A DNA stretch of 43,987 nt from Salinicola peritrichatus (GCF_003206715.1 NZ_PZJU01000031.1:25127-69113); one strand, 5' to 3'. Positions 15,958 to 24,763 are shown, counted from the first letter of the stretch. The notes: a model not told the origin generated them from the sequence alone. Translations and numbers: made by a program.

Positions 15958-17955
15958 TCACAACCGCCGCAGTCCCCACATGAAATAGAGCCCGCCGATC
16001 AGCGCGGCGACCAGGCCGGCCGGCAACTGGTAGGGGAAAAACAGGTTCCGCCCCAGCCAGTCCGCCGCGACCATCACGATGATTCCCAGCAGCCCGGCGC
16101 CGATCAATTGATGCCGGGCGCCATGAAAGCCCATCAGGCGTGCCATGTGCGGTGCCAGCAGGCCGATGAAGGAGAGCGGGCCCACCACCAGGGTGGCGGC
16201 GACGGTCAGCAACGCCACCAGGCCGAGCAGCATCAGCCGGCTGCGATCCACGTCGACACCCAGCGCCTTGGCAGTGGGCGCTCCCAGCGGTAGCAACGTC
16301 AGCCAACGCTGCAGCGGTAGCACCAGAACGAAGAGCAGGGCGGCGATCGCCAGGACCCAGGCCATGGAAGCCAGGCTGGCGTAGTAGGTCGAGCCGGAGA
16401 GCCAGGCGAGCAGTTCCTCGGCACGGGGATCGTCGCTCGCGAGTACGATGGCGCGTAGTGCTTCCAGCAGCGAGGAGATCGCGATACCGGTCAGCAGCAG
16501 CCGCTCGGGAGCGAAACCGCTGCGACGATTACAGATGACCAGCACCAGCAGCGCCACCACCGCGCCGCAAAATCCGGTCACCGAACTGCTCAGCGGGGCC
16601 ACTCCCAGCGGCAACAGCATTAGCGTGATCACGCCGATCGCCACGCCGGCGCTGATGCCGAGCACTTCCGGGCTGGCCATGGGATTGCCGGTCATGCGTT
16701 GCAGCAGGGTACCGGCGACCGCCAGCATCAGGCCGGCGGCGGCGGCCGTCCCCACCCGGGGGAGGCGCCAGTCGATGACCAGTGACAGATCGTGCCAGCC
16801 CGCCCATGCCAGCTGCGCTTGCCGGCCGTCGACGGCGAACCCCAGGCCCAGCGCCAGCAGTACCGCGACGATGGCGATCGCTCCCAGCAGCCAGAGACGC
16901 CGCCGGGGTTCGGCGCGGCGCGGCAGGGTCAGACCGCTGCTCGGTGTCGGACGCGAACCGCCGAGTTTCAATCGTGGCAACAGCCATAGCAGCAATGGCG
17001 CGCCCAGCGCTGCCGTCATCGCGCCGGTCGGCAGCAGCGAGGCCGTCAGCGGGGTCATCTGTTGAACCACCAGATCGGTCAACGTCAGCAGCAGCGCGCC
17101 GATCATCATCGACCAGCCCAGCCGCTGCCCCAGCGTGCGGGCGCCGGCCAGGCGCGCGATGGCCGGCGCGGCCAGCCCGATGAAGCCGATCAGGCCGACG
17201 GCGCTGACCACGCAGGCGGTCATGAAAATGCCGAGCCCCAGTCCGGCGAAGCGCAGCTTGCGCAGCGAAATACCCAGGCTCTTGGCGCCTTCCTCCTCGA
17301 GATCGAGCAGCGACAGCGGGCGCAGCAGCGCCAGCGCCAACACCATCACGATCGCCAGGCGCAGCAGCAGGAAGCGGCTGTCGTTCCAATTATCCTGGGC
17401 CAGTGAGCCGGAACCCCAGATGAACAGGCCGGAGAGACTTTCCTGGTGGAAAAGCAGTAGGGCGCTGTTGATCGCACTGACGTAGAGGCTGACCACCATG
17501 CCGGAGAGCACGACCACCATCGGCGCCAGCCGGCGCTTCCAGGACAGCGCGAAGACCAGCAGCGTCGCGGCGATGCCGCCGGTTAGCGCGATCCACTCCC
17601 GCCCGGCCAGCATCCAGCCTGGCGCCCATAACGTGGCGATCACCAGTGCCAGTTGCGCACCGCTGGTCACGCCCAGTGTCGCCGGGGAGGCCAGTGGGTT
17701 GCGCAGCACCTGCTGCATCAGGCAGCCGGCCAGCGCCAGTGCGGCGCCGCTGAGCAGCGCGACGATCAGGCGTGGCGCGAAGGTGTAATGCAGCACGATC
17801 TGGCGGATGCGGCTTTCGTCCGGGGCGACGATCGCCTGCCACCAGTGACCGGCCAGGTCGCCGAAGTGCGTCTGTAGCGTGGCGTAACCGAGAATCAGCG
17901 CCACCAGCACCATGCCGACAACGAGCCACAGCGGCGAGCGTGCCAGTCGCGTCAT
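15958..17955 (-). CDS. fhuB: FhuB-type fused siderophore ABC permease
   Basis: Inner-membrane permease for ferric hydroxamate siderophores, 665 residues. Two tandem FecCD domains of about 330 residues each are fused as in E. coli FhuB. The first carries PRLIVALLSGAALALAG with QQVLRNPLASPATLGVTSG, the second PRVGTAAAAGLMLAVAG with LQRMTGNPMASPEVLGISAG. Each half has the conserved Gly-rich loop for ATPase contact (GLIGFIGLAAPAIAR and GPLSFIGLLAPHMAR). The ATG overlaps the upstream binding-protein stop by four bases. No FhuC ATPase gene is present in the window, so the ATPase must come from elsewhere. The C-terminal RRL ending resembles E. coli FhuB. Confidence 0.94.
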   Translation of the reverse strand: MTRLARSPLWLVVGMVLVALILGYATLQTHFGDLAGHWWQAIVAPDESRIRQIVLHYTFAPRLIVALLSGAALALAGCLMQQVLRNPLASPATLGVTSGAQLALVIATLWAPGWMLAGREWIALTGGIAATLLVFALSWKRRLAPMVVVLSGMVVSLYVSAINSALLLFHQESLSGLFIWGSGSLAQDNWNDSRFLLLRLAIVMVLALALLRPLSLLDLEEEGAKSLGISLRKLRFAGLGLGIFMTACVVSAVGLIGFIGLAAPAIARLAGARTLGQRLGWSMMIGALLLTLTDLVVQQMTPLTASLLPTGAMTAALGAPLLLWLLPRLKLGGSRPTPSSGLTLPRRAEPRRRLWLLGAIAIVAVLLALGLGFAVDGRQAQLAWAGWHDLSLVIDWRLPRVGTAAAAGLMLAVAGTLLQRMTGNPMASPEVLGISAGVAIGVITLMLLPLGVAPLSSSVTGFCGAVVALLVLVICNRRSGFAPERLLLTGIAISSLLEALRAIVLASDDPRAEELLAWLSGSTYYASLASMAWVLAIAALLFVLVLPLQRWLTLLPLGAPTAKALGVDVDRSRLMLLGLVALLTVAATLVVGPLSFIGLLAPHMARLMGFHGARHQLIGAGLLGIIVMVAADWLGRNLFFPYQLPAGLVAALIGGLYFMWGLRRL

Positions 17956-18869
17956 TGATCCGCTCCGCTATTCACTCCAGCCCGCTCGTGCGCTATCACT
18001 TCGATCATGGATTTCGCCAGACGCTGCAGCGAGACCAGTCCGCCATAGGGCCAGATGGGATCGGTCTGGCTGACGCGTCCCTCGCGTACCGCCGGCAGAT
18101 GTTGCCAGATCCGGTTGTCGGCGAGCTCGGAATCGACCTCTCGCGGGAAAGGCTTGATCACGATGATCCGGGCATCCGGGCGTTCGGCCAGTCGCTCGAT
18201 GGAGATGGCGGCGTAGCCCCAGGCGTTGAGCGGGCCCGTCCAGGCGTTCTTCAACGCGGTGCGCGAGAACAGCGTGCCGACCATGTTGCCCTTGCCAAAG
18301 ACCCTGACGTGCTGGGCATCGCTGAACTGGACGACGTAAACCGGTTCGGTGATGCCTTGCAGCCGCTTGGCCGCACTATCCAGCACCTTCTCGGTCTGGG
18401 CAATCAACGCTTCGGCCTGCGCTTGGTGGCCGGTCATTCGGCCGATCTCCCGAGTCATCTCGAGGGTCGCCGGATAGAAGGGCTGGCCGGAAAAGAAATT
18501 GTCCAGGATGCGTACCGGCATCATCCGCTCGAGACGCCGATTATCGCGAGAGAACAGACCGCTGGTCAGCAGCAGGTCAGGAGGATCCTGCGCCAACAGT
18601 TCCAGGTTGGGCTGATTGCGCAGCCCGATATCGATCGTCTCGTCGGGAATCGGCGGTTCCATCACCCATTTGCGGTAGTTAGGGATGTCGGAAACCGCAT
18701 AAGGCGTCACACCGAGTGCCACCAGTGTTTCGGCGACGGTCCAGTTGGCGGCGGCGATTCGCGGCGTGGAGGCAGCCGGCACATTGGTACTGCCCAGCAG
18801 CAGCCAGACGCCCAGTAACAGCGTGATTCTGGTAACGAGGGCTGGACTGGAGGAGCGAACTCGCGGCAA
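17952..18869 (-). CDS. fhuD: FhuD-type periplasmic siderophore-binding protein
   Basis: Substrate-binding protein of the siderophore ABC importer (class III, FecB/FhuD). After a signal peptide (LLLGVWLLLGS, with an Ala-rich site near VPAAS), recognisable family segments are RIAAANWTVAETLVALGV, AVSDIPNYRKWV, PDLLLTSGLFS, DNFFSGQPFYPATLEM and WGYAAISIERLAE. Start choice matters: the longest frame opens with an ATG at 18989, but that codon lies at the edge of a strong Fur box, which would put the promoter inside the gene. I prefer the TTG at 18869, with AGGA ten bases upstream, giving MPRVRSSSPALVTRITLLLG and a normal signal peptide of about 305 residues in all. Confidence is high for the family and moderate for the start. 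Confidence 0.88.
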   Translation of the reverse strand: MPRVRSSSPALVTRITLLLGVWLLLGSTNVPAASTPRIAAANWTVAETLVALGVTPYAVSDIPNYRKWVMEPPIPDETIDIGLRNQPNLELLAQDPPDLLLTSGLFSRDNRRLERMMPVRILDNFFSGQPFYPATLEMTREIGRMTGHQAQAEALIAQTEKVLDSAAKRLQGITEPVYVVQFSDAQHVRVFGKGNMVGTLFSRTALKNAWTGPLNAWGYAAISIERLAERPDARIIVIKPFPREVDSELADNRIWQHLPAVREGRVSQTDPIWPYGGLVSLQRLAKSMIEVIAHERAGVNSGADQ

Positions 18870-18973
18870 GGCGGCTGATTCCTGACGGATGATGGCGGAG
18901 ACGCCCGCCAGTTCCTGAACGCAGGCACCCGAGCGGGCCCCAAGCGAGCAACGGCCCGTGATGGTAGATCGAA

Positions 18974-18988
18974 TGACAATCGTTATCA
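18974..18988. promoter_or_regulatory. Fur box upstream of fhuDB
   Basis: TGACAATCGTTATCA matches the 7-1-7 Fur pattern at 12 of 14 informative positions. It lies between the divergent fhuD and TonB-receptor genes, nearer fhuD. Confidence 0.8.
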
Positions 18989-19026
18989 ATCGAAGCGGCG
19001 GTTAATCCTGGTGGCTTGTAAGCTAC

Positions 19027-19041
19027 TAAGAAACATTCTCA
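19027..19041. promoter_or_regulatory. Fur box upstream of the first TonB-dependent receptor
   Basis: TAAGAAACATTCTCA matches the variant Fur pattern TGAGAATNATTCTCA at 12 of 14 positions. It lies about 85 bases before the receptor start. Confidence 0.7.
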
Positions 19042-19126
19042 TTTCCATTTCGATGGGCTTCCTTTAAACTTCGCCCAAACATCCAATCACAACCAATAAC
19101 CACATAATTTCAAGGGGCTTCATTCA

Positions 19127-21235
19127 ATGACGATCCGACAAGGTTCCGCCGTTCTGGGCGGTGTTCTGCTGAGTCTAAGTGGCGGGGCGTGGGCGCAGAA
19201 CGACGCGGCGCCAGCCTCCGATACTGTTATTGTCACGAGTACTGCACTCAAGGTGGCAACTCTGCTGATGGAGACACCACGTTCCGCTTCTGTTGTGACA
19301 GGCCAGGATCTGGATGAGCGGGCGGTTGTCAAATATGATGAATCGCTCCAATACCGAGCCGGCGTCGTTTCGCAACCGTACGGATCCGATACCAACACTG
19401 ATTGGTTTTTCCTGCGCGGCTTCAGTGCTGAAGGGTCCACCTTTCAAGATGGCCTCAAGGTTTTTCGCACCGGGGGGTATTTCTGGTGGTTGACCGAACC
19501 TTTTGGCTTGGAGCGTACCGAATATCTCAAGGGACCCGCTTCCATTCTTTATGGTGAGGCGCCTCCCGGCGGCATCATCAACGCGGTAAGCAAACGGCCC
19601 ACGGATGAAAGTCAGGGATTATTCGAAATTCAAGGTGGTACGGACGAGCATCGTCAGGTGGGCGTCGACTCCTCGGGTCCGGTAGCGGGTACCGATGATA
19701 TGCGATACCGCATCGTTGGCCTCTATCGGGAGGGCAATGGTGAACTTGATGGCACGGATTCGCAGCGATACTACTTTGCACCGAGCCTCGCCGTCGACCT
19801 ATCGAACGATACTACGGTCACCTTCCTAGCAAGCATCCAGAAAGATACCGGTACACCGACCATCAACTTCTTTCCCGCCTATGGGACAGTCGAGGATACG
19901 CCATTCGGAAAGATCGACCCGAAAACCAACCTAGGCCAGCCCGACTACGATGATCTCGATCAACGCCAGGCCTCTCTGGGCTATGAACTAGAACACCGTA
20001 TCAACGATACCTGGGAGTTCCAGCAGTATTTCCGCTACAGCAATCTCGATATGGATCTGAAACAGGTCTATCCCAATTCCTACGTAGCACCGGGTAGCCG
20101 GGTGGTGGATCGTGGTGTCATCGATCGCGATGGTGAGTACGACGCCATCTCCGTGGATAATCGCCTGATTGCCAAGACCTTCACGAAGAACACCGAGAAC
20201 ACGTTCCTCGTCGGCGCGGGCTATCAAAAGCTCTCACTCGATTATACGAATGCAGATAGCTTCAGAACGCTGGGAGACGGTTCCACGTTCTATCAGGCCA
20301 TCGACTCGGTGGATATCTTCGATCCCGACCACGACAATTTCACGCCACCGGACACCGGTGACCCGACTGACCACAACGTTGATAACGAGCAGATCGGTGC
20401 TTACGTCCAGAATCAGTTAAGACTTTTCGATCGTTGGATTTTTCTGGCTGGTGCCCGTTACGATAGCGTGAATGGAACCGACAGGTTCAGCGATATGACG
20501 GGGAGTTCATCGGAGGGCTACAACGACAGCCAGGTTTCTCTGACCGGGGGCATTATGTATCTGGCCGACAACGGCCTATCACCCTATATCAGTTACAGCG
20601 AATCCTTCACACCTTTGGCCAGTCTGGATAACAGTGGTAATAGCTACAAGCCTCTGGAAGGGAAGCAATATGAGGTCGGGCTCAAGTATGCACCGCCCGG
20701 CTTCGATGGCTATTTCACTCTGGCTGCGTTCGACCTAAAAGAAGACAACACACTAATTCCCAACGAACTCGGCGTACAGCGCCAGGTCGGGGAGCGGCAA
20801 TCGAGAGGGATTGAACTGGAGGGTGTGGGCTATTTGACCGATGCTTTGCGCTTCACGGCCTCCTACACCTACACCGATACCCGCGTCGATATCAATGACA
20901 CGACCCTCAAGGACCAACGCGCACCACTGATCCCGTATCATATGGCGTCGGCCTGGCTTGATTACGATATGCATCGGTTCGTTGATGGCCTGTCCGTGGG
21001 GGGCGGCTTGCGTTACATGGGTGAATCCGCGAACAGCGCCGACGCATCGGCGAATTATACGGTGCCGTCCTATACCTTGGTGGACGCGATGGTGCGGTAC
21101 GATATCGACTCGAACTGGACCGTTCAGGTTAATGCGAAGAACCTTACTGACAAGGAGTATCTCAGCGGCTGTGACTTCTATTGTTACTACGGTGCCTCAC
21201 GCAGTGTGATTGGTAGTTTGAAGTACCGTTGGTAA
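19127..21235 (+). CDS. TonB-dependent siderophore receptor (FhuA/FoxA type)
   Basis: Outer-membrane ferric siderophore receptor, 702 residues. A signal peptide of about 23 residues ends GGAWAQ; a TonB-box-like DTVIVTST follows at about 32-39. The plug domain has ETPRSASVVTGQDLDER, LQYRAGVVSQPYG, FFLRGF, and LERTEYLKGPASILYGEAPP with GGIINAVSKRP. The barrel ends SVIGSLKYRW with a terminal aromatic residue. It is divergent from fhuDB, shares an intergenic region with two Fur boxes, and probably delivers the siderophore imported by FhuBD. Base composition is lower in GC (53-57% in sampled lines) than the surrounding catabolic genes (about 65%), which suggests a different history. The exact ligand cannot be read from sequence. 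Confidence 0.92.
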   Translation: MTIRQGSAVLGGVLLSLSGGAWAQNDAAPASDTVIVTSTALKVATLLMETPRSASVVTGQDLDERAVVKYDESLQYRAGVVSQPYGSDTNTDWFFLRGFSAEGSTFQDGLKVFRTGGYFWWLTEPFGLERTEYLKGPASILYGEAPPGGIINAVSKRPTDESQGLFEIQGGTDEHRQVGVDSSGPVAGTDDMRYRIVGLYREGNGELDGTDSQRYYFAPSLAVDLSNDTTVTFLASIQKDTGTPTINFFPAYGTVEDTPFGKIDPKTNLGQPDYDDLDQRQASLGYELEHRINDTWEFQQYFRYSNLDMDLKQVYPNSYVAPGSRVVDRGVIDRDGEYDAISVDNRLIAKTFTKNTENTFLVGAGYQKLSLDYTNADSFRTLGDGSTFYQAIDSVDIFDPDHDNFTPPDTGDPTDHNVDNEQIGAYVQNQLRLFDRWIFLAGARYDSVNGTDRFSDMTGSSSEGYNDSQVSLTGGIMYLADNGLSPYISYSESFTPLASLDNSGNSYKPLEGKQYEVGLKYAPPGFDGYFTLAAFDLKEDNTLIPNELGVQRQVGERQSRGIELEGVGYLTDALRFTASYTYTDTRVDINDTTLKDQRAPLIPYHMASAWLDYDMHRFVDGLSVGGGLRYMGESANSADASANYTVPSYTLVDAMVRYDIDSNWTVQVNAKNLTDKEYLSGCDFYCYYGASRSVIGSLKYRW

Positions 21236-21257
21236 ATCACTTGCTGTACTGAATACA

Positions 21258-21281
21258 AGCCCGGCCTAGCGCCGGGCTTTT
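21258..21281 (+). terminator. Intrinsic terminator after the first receptor
   Basis: AGCCCGGC, a five-base loop CTAGC, then GCCGGGCT followed by TTT form a classical hairpin 22 bases after the receptor stop. Confidence 0.85.
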
Positions 21282-21387
21282 CGTAATCCACCGCAATGCA
21301 ACAGCGTGAAAGGGGCGCCGATCTAGGGTGTGAACTAATCCATGTTCTGACCCCGGCAATGCGCCTTAAATATGAATCGTTATTTTT

Positions 21388-21402
21388 TGATAATGATTAT
21401 TG
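21388..21402. promoter_or_regulatory. Fur box upstream of the second TonB-dependent receptor
   Basis: TGATAATGATTATTG matches TGATAATNATTATCA at 12 of 14 positions in an AT-rich stretch about 75 bases before the receptor ATG. Confidence 0.85.
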
Positions 21403-21477
21403 TTTGCTTTATGCTTCGGTGCCGATAGAATCAGCGCTTTCTCCGCTCGCAATGGGACAACAAGGCACCAGGGGAAC

Positions 21478-23664
21478 ATGAAGCAGATCAACAAATCGTC
21501 CAGGCATAGCACCCGGCAGCGTCGAATCCTGTGGCTCGCGGCGGCGGTGAGTGCGCCGTCGCTGGCTCTGCAGTCTTGGGCCCTGCCGGCCTGGGCGCAG
21601 ACGGCGACGGATGACAACCAGTCGCTCGATACCGTGACGGTGGTAGGCACGGTGCCCACTTATGGCGATACGCCGCCACCCGCCTACGCCGGTGGTCAGG
21701 TGGCCGCCGGCGGGCGCATCGGCATCCTTGGTGAGAAGGATGCAATGGACGTGCCGTTCAACGTCATCAGTTATACCAGCGATCTGATCGAGAACCAGCA
21801 GTCCCAGACGTTGGGCGATACGTTGCAGAACGATGCCTCGGTGATGGTGGGCAAAGGTTTTGGCAACTACTCGGAATCGTTCAAGATACGCGGCCTCGAT
21901 ATCAACGGTGACGATGTCGCCTACGGCGGACTGTATGGCGTGCTGCCGCGCCAGATCGTGCTGAGCGATGTCGCCGAACGGATCGAGGTACTCAAGGGGG
22001 CCAGCGCCTTTGCTTCCGGAATTCCTGTCGGGGGGACCGGTGGCGTGGGGGGAACGATCAACATCGAACCCAAGCACGCCACCGACGAGCCGATCCTCAA
22101 GCTTTCCACCGGCTACACCTCGGACAGCTATGGTGAGGTCGGCATCGATGCCGGGCGCCGCTTCGGCGACCAGAAGCAGTTCGGCGCGCGTATCAGCGCC
22201 AGCCGAGGCCGCGGCGACATGGCGATCGACGATGAAGAACGTCGCAATACCTCGGTGGTGGTGGGGTTGGATTATCGCGGCGAGCGTGGGCGTGTGCTGT
22301 TCGATATCGGCCATCAGAAGTCGATAGTCAATGGCGGGCGCTCCATGGTGAGCCTGGGGGCGTTGGCCGATGTGCCGGATGCACCGGATTCCACCACCAA
22401 CTATACCCCTTCATGGGCAGGTACGCGCCTGGAAACCAATTTCGCCATGTTGCGCGGCGAGTACGACATTAACGATGCCTGGACGGCCTATGCTGCCGTT
22501 GGAGGCAACAAGACCCTGGAATCCGGTGTCTATGCGTCTCCCACTGTCAACGATGCCAATGGTGATGCTTCGGTATCGTTGCCCATGGATGCCGTTTGGA
22601 AATCGAAAAGCTTTGCCAGCCAGGCGGGCGTACGAGGCGATTTCGACACCGGCCCGGTCAGCCATCAGCTCAACCTGGGCTATTCCAGCATTTACCAGGA
22701 TAAATACGATGGCGAGTGGAAGATGGCCAACCTGAATGGGGAAACCAATATTTACCACCCCAGGGACATTGCCGCTCCTGATTGGTCATCCATTGCCTTT
22801 TCAGGGGATACGTTGAGAACGACCCGGGTTGATGGCGTGACCTTGTCCGATACGCTGGGCTTTCTCGATGAGCGTGTATTGCTGACCCTGGGAGCGCGTT
22901 ACCAGGAACTGGATATCGATGACCATGCGGGTTCTCAAGAAAGAGGGCACCGTGTGACACCTGCCTACGGCATCGTGGTCAAGCCGACACAGCATATTTC
23001 GCTCTATGCCAACCATGTCGAAGGCCTGCAAACCGCGGGTGCAAGTGCTCTACCAGAACCGCCACAGCCGTTGGGCATCATTCACGCCAAGCAGAACGAA
23101 GTCGGCGCCAAGTTTGACTATGACACCCTTGGTGGTGGCATTAGCCTGTTCGAAATCAAAAAACCAGGCGACCAGGAGTCTTCCAACACAGTTGTGCAGG
23201 ACGATCAACGTACTCGTGGCCTTGAACTGAGCCTTTATGGCGCGCCTATGTCGGGTGTGCGCCTGCTGGGTAGCGCGACTTGGCTGGATGCAGAGTTGAC
23301 CAAGACAAAGGATGGTGCCATCGAAGGTAACGATATTCCTGGCGTGGCTAGTTACCGCTACGTGCTGTATGGCGAGTGGGATATTCCCCATGTCGATCGT
23401 CTGACCGCTACCGGCCGTGTGATTCGTACCGGTTCGCAGTATGCGGATAAGGCCAATGATCTGGAATTGGATCCTTGGACTCGTTTGGACCTCGGCCTGC
23501 GCTACACCATGCCGGTGGGCGACGCCGACTGGATCTGGCGCGCGGGTATCGACAACGTCACCGACGAGGATTACTGGGCATCGGCCTCGACCGTGTGGCC
23601 TAACTCGTATCTAGTCCAAGGCGAGCCGCGTACCTTCAAGCTCTCGGCCACCGTCGAGTTCTGA
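21478..23664 (+). CDS. TonB-dependent siderophore receptor (ferrichrome-receptor-like)
   Basis: Second outer-membrane siderophore receptor, 728 residues. The ATG at 21478 follows AGGGG; the longer open frame starts in the Fur box and is rejected. A long, twin-basic signal region (RQRRILWLAAAVSAPSLALQ, ending near PAWAQ) is followed by a TonB box LDTVTVVGT. The plug has DVPFNVISYTSDLIENQQ, SFKIRGLDINGDDVAYGG, ERIEVLKGASAFASGIPVGG and GTINIEPKHA. The barrel closes with LVQGEPRTFKLSATVEF and its terminal Phe. It lies downstream of the first receptor but has its own Fur box and terminator. Ligand is unknown; hydroxamate types are likely from the fhuBD context. Confidence 0.93.
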   Translation: MKQINKSSRHSTRQRRILWLAAAVSAPSLALQSWALPAWAQTATDDNQSLDTVTVVGTVPTYGDTPPPAYAGGQVAAGGRIGILGEKDAMDVPFNVISYTSDLIENQQSQTLGDTLQNDASVMVGKGFGNYSESFKIRGLDINGDDVAYGGLYGVLPRQIVLSDVAERIEVLKGASAFASGIPVGGTGGVGGTINIEPKHATDEPILKLSTGYTSDSYGEVGIDAGRRFGDQKQFGARISASRGRGDMAIDDEERRNTSVVVGLDYRGERGRVLFDIGHQKSIVNGGRSMVSLGALADVPDAPDSTTNYTPSWAGTRLETNFAMLRGEYDINDAWTAYAAVGGNKTLESGVYASPTVNDANGDASVSLPMDAVWKSKSFASQAGVRGDFDTGPVSHQLNLGYSSIYQDKYDGEWKMANLNGETNIYHPRDIAAPDWSSIAFSGDTLRTTRVDGVTLSDTLGFLDERVLLTLGARYQELDIDDHAGSQERGHRVTPAYGIVVKPTQHISLYANHVEGLQTAGASALPEPPQPLGIIHAKQNEVGAKFDYDTLGGGISLFEIKKPGDQESSNTVVQDDQRTRGLELSLYGAPMSGVRLLGSATWLDAELTKTKDGAIEGNDIPGVASYRYVLYGEWDIPHVDRLTATGRVIRTGSQYADKANDLELDPWTRLDLGLRYTMPVGDADWIWRAGIDNVTDEDYWASASTVWPNSYLVQGEPRTFKLSATVEF

Positions 23665-23691
23665 CCCGCGTTCGATTCGCGATAGCGATTG

Positions 23692-23722
23692 AGGCGCTTC
23701 CCGGCCGGGAAGCGCCTTTTTT
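23692..23722. terminator. Intrinsic terminator between the receptor and RES toxin genes
   Basis: AGGCGCTTCCCGG (23692-23704) and CCGGGAAGCGCCT (23705-23717) form a 13-bp perfect stem followed by TTTTT. It ends the receptor transcript and may also serve the convergent toxin gene. Confidence 0.9.
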
Positions 23723-23725
23723 GAT

Positions 23726-24262
23726 TCATCCGGAGTCTGGCCCGGAAAGCCGATCCTGGTCGTCTATCACACGAACCTTGGTGGGCCTTCCGCGAGTCCA
23801 CTTCCAGAACACGATATTGATGTCACGATCAGTGGCGCCCTTCGCTTGAGATGGCACTCGAATACCGGCAAAGCCCTCATGGATCAATTGCTCGGCGATC
23901 TCCCACGCAATGACGGGTTGGCGGTGAATTTTCTTTTCCAACCAGGCCTCGTGCATCCATTCCTCGGGATTGGGACGAACGCGCTCGCGGATTGCGGGGT
24001 CACATAGGTCAAGTAGCGGGCCACAGTCGACCTCATAGGTGCATAGCGTCAACGGCTGTGTCTTGAACGGGAAGCCTTGCTGAGCTTCAAGCCAGGCGGT
24101 TTCGAACCGCTCGCTCGTGTACAGGGCCGGTAGGCCAACCGGGTTCCAGCGCCCTCCGTTGAGGGCGGCTCCTGTTCCGGATTCCGGTTCATGCTGCCAG
24201 CGAGGGTTGTGGCCCCGATAAACGAGTCCGTGGTAACGAAACCCAAGCGCCAGCAGGCTCAC
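23726..24262 (-). CDS. RES-domain toxin of a RES-Xre toxin-antitoxin pair
   Basis: 178-residue RES-domain protein. Known family members (MbcT, and the P. putida Res protein) degrade or modify NAD+ and arrest growth. Seen here: VYRGHNPRW with Arg16, then NGGRWNPVGLPALYTSERFE with Tyr48, a Glu near 59, and RVPSQAKG with a Ser in the region expected for the S of RES, then DINIVFWKW. The start is GTG 24262, overlapping the antitoxin stop by four bases (GTGA), the usual arrangement. The module sits between an iron receptor and gbcA, with terminators or hairpins on both sides, which suggests a mobile insertion into the catabolic region. Confidence 0.9.
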   Translation of the reverse strand: MSLLALGFRYHGLVYRGHNPRWQHEPESGTGAALNGGRWNPVGLPALYTSERFETAWLEAQQGFPFKTQPLTLCTYEVDCGPLLDLCDPAIRERVRPNPEEWMHEAWLEKKIHRQPVIAWEIAEQLIHEGFAGIRVPSQAKGATDRDINIVFWKWTRGRPTKVRVIDDQDRLSGPDSG

Positions 24263-24618
24263 GCATAGCCTCCCTCGGCAATGTGAGAGAGATAAGCCCG
24301 AACGTCATCGGCCCGGCCACGGCTAACGAGCTCTTCCGCGGTGAGGTCGCCGAGGGGGGCGATTGGATAGGTGCGGTACCAGGACCAGGCGCCACTGATT
24401 GATCCTGCCCAAGGCTCGATGCGCTTGAGAATCTCCATCGCCTGGCGGAGTCGTTGTTGCGTCGAGACGGAATGCAAACGGTCTTTGCGGATGATGGCGG
24501 TGTGGCTCAGGCCGATCGCGTTTGCGAATTCGCGCTTTGTGATGTGCAGATCGTCCAGCAGGGTGTCAGTCGCGATATAGCCTTCGTGATCCACCATCTC
24601 ACGGATTTCGGTATTCAT
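24259..24618 (-). CDS. Xre-type antitoxin (MbcA/ParS-like) of the RES-Xre pair
   Basis: 119-residue antitoxin. The N-terminal half has an HTH-like stretch (DTLLDDLHITKREFANAIGL, then SHTAIIRKDRL); the C-terminal half is the DUF2384-type toxin-binding domain (QRLRQAMEILKRIEPWAGS, APLGDLTAEELVSRGRADDV). The order antitoxin then toxin with a GTGA overlap is standard. The ATG at 24618 with AAGGTGA upstream is preferred over the GTG at 24627, which would overlap that ribosome site. The palindrome immediately upstream is the expected autoregulatory operator. Confidence 0.88.
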   Translation of the reverse strand: MNTEIREMVDHEGYIATDTLLDDLHITKREFANAIGLSHTAIIRKDRLHSVSTQQRLRQAMEILKRIEPWAGSISGAWSWYRTYPIAPLGDLTAEELVSRGRADDVRAYLSHIAEGGYA

Positions 24619-24632
24619 GCCTGTCACCTTAT

Positions 24633-24652
24633 TTGACGTTTATATGCGTCAA
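24633..24652. promoter_or_regulatory. Palindromic operator of the RES-Xre module
   Basis: TTGACG (24633-24638) and CGTCAA (24647-24652) flank a near-symmetrical centre TTTATATG. A further half-site ATTCGTCAA lies about 20 bases further upstream. Position just before the antitoxin start fits autoregulation. Confidence 0.65.
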
Positions 24653-24703
24653 TATAGGTGTCGTCTCGATATTCGTCAAAGTCAAAGATAGAGACAGCAA
24701 GCT

Positions 24704-24726
24704 CGCCCCCTGCTTGCGAGGGGGCG
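24704..24726. terminator. Stem-loop after gbcA
   Basis: CGCCCCCT, a seven-base loop, then AGGGGGCG form an 8-bp perfect stem about 40 bases past the gbcA stop. There is no good T tract on the minus strand, so it is only a candidate terminator. Confidence 0.4.
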
Positions 24727-24763
24727 GTTCAGGAGTCTTTGCTTCGTTGCGGGTCGCCTGGCG

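Noticed and set aside
18870-18989. ATG at 18989 as the fhuD start
   Set aside because: It lies at the edge of the Fur box and would put the promoter inside the gene; the TTG at 18869 gives a proper signal peptide and a ribosome site.
21296-21481. Small plus-strand open frame between the two TonB receptors
   Set aside because: It runs through the Fur box and promoter of the second receptor and has no ribosome site or recognisable sequence.
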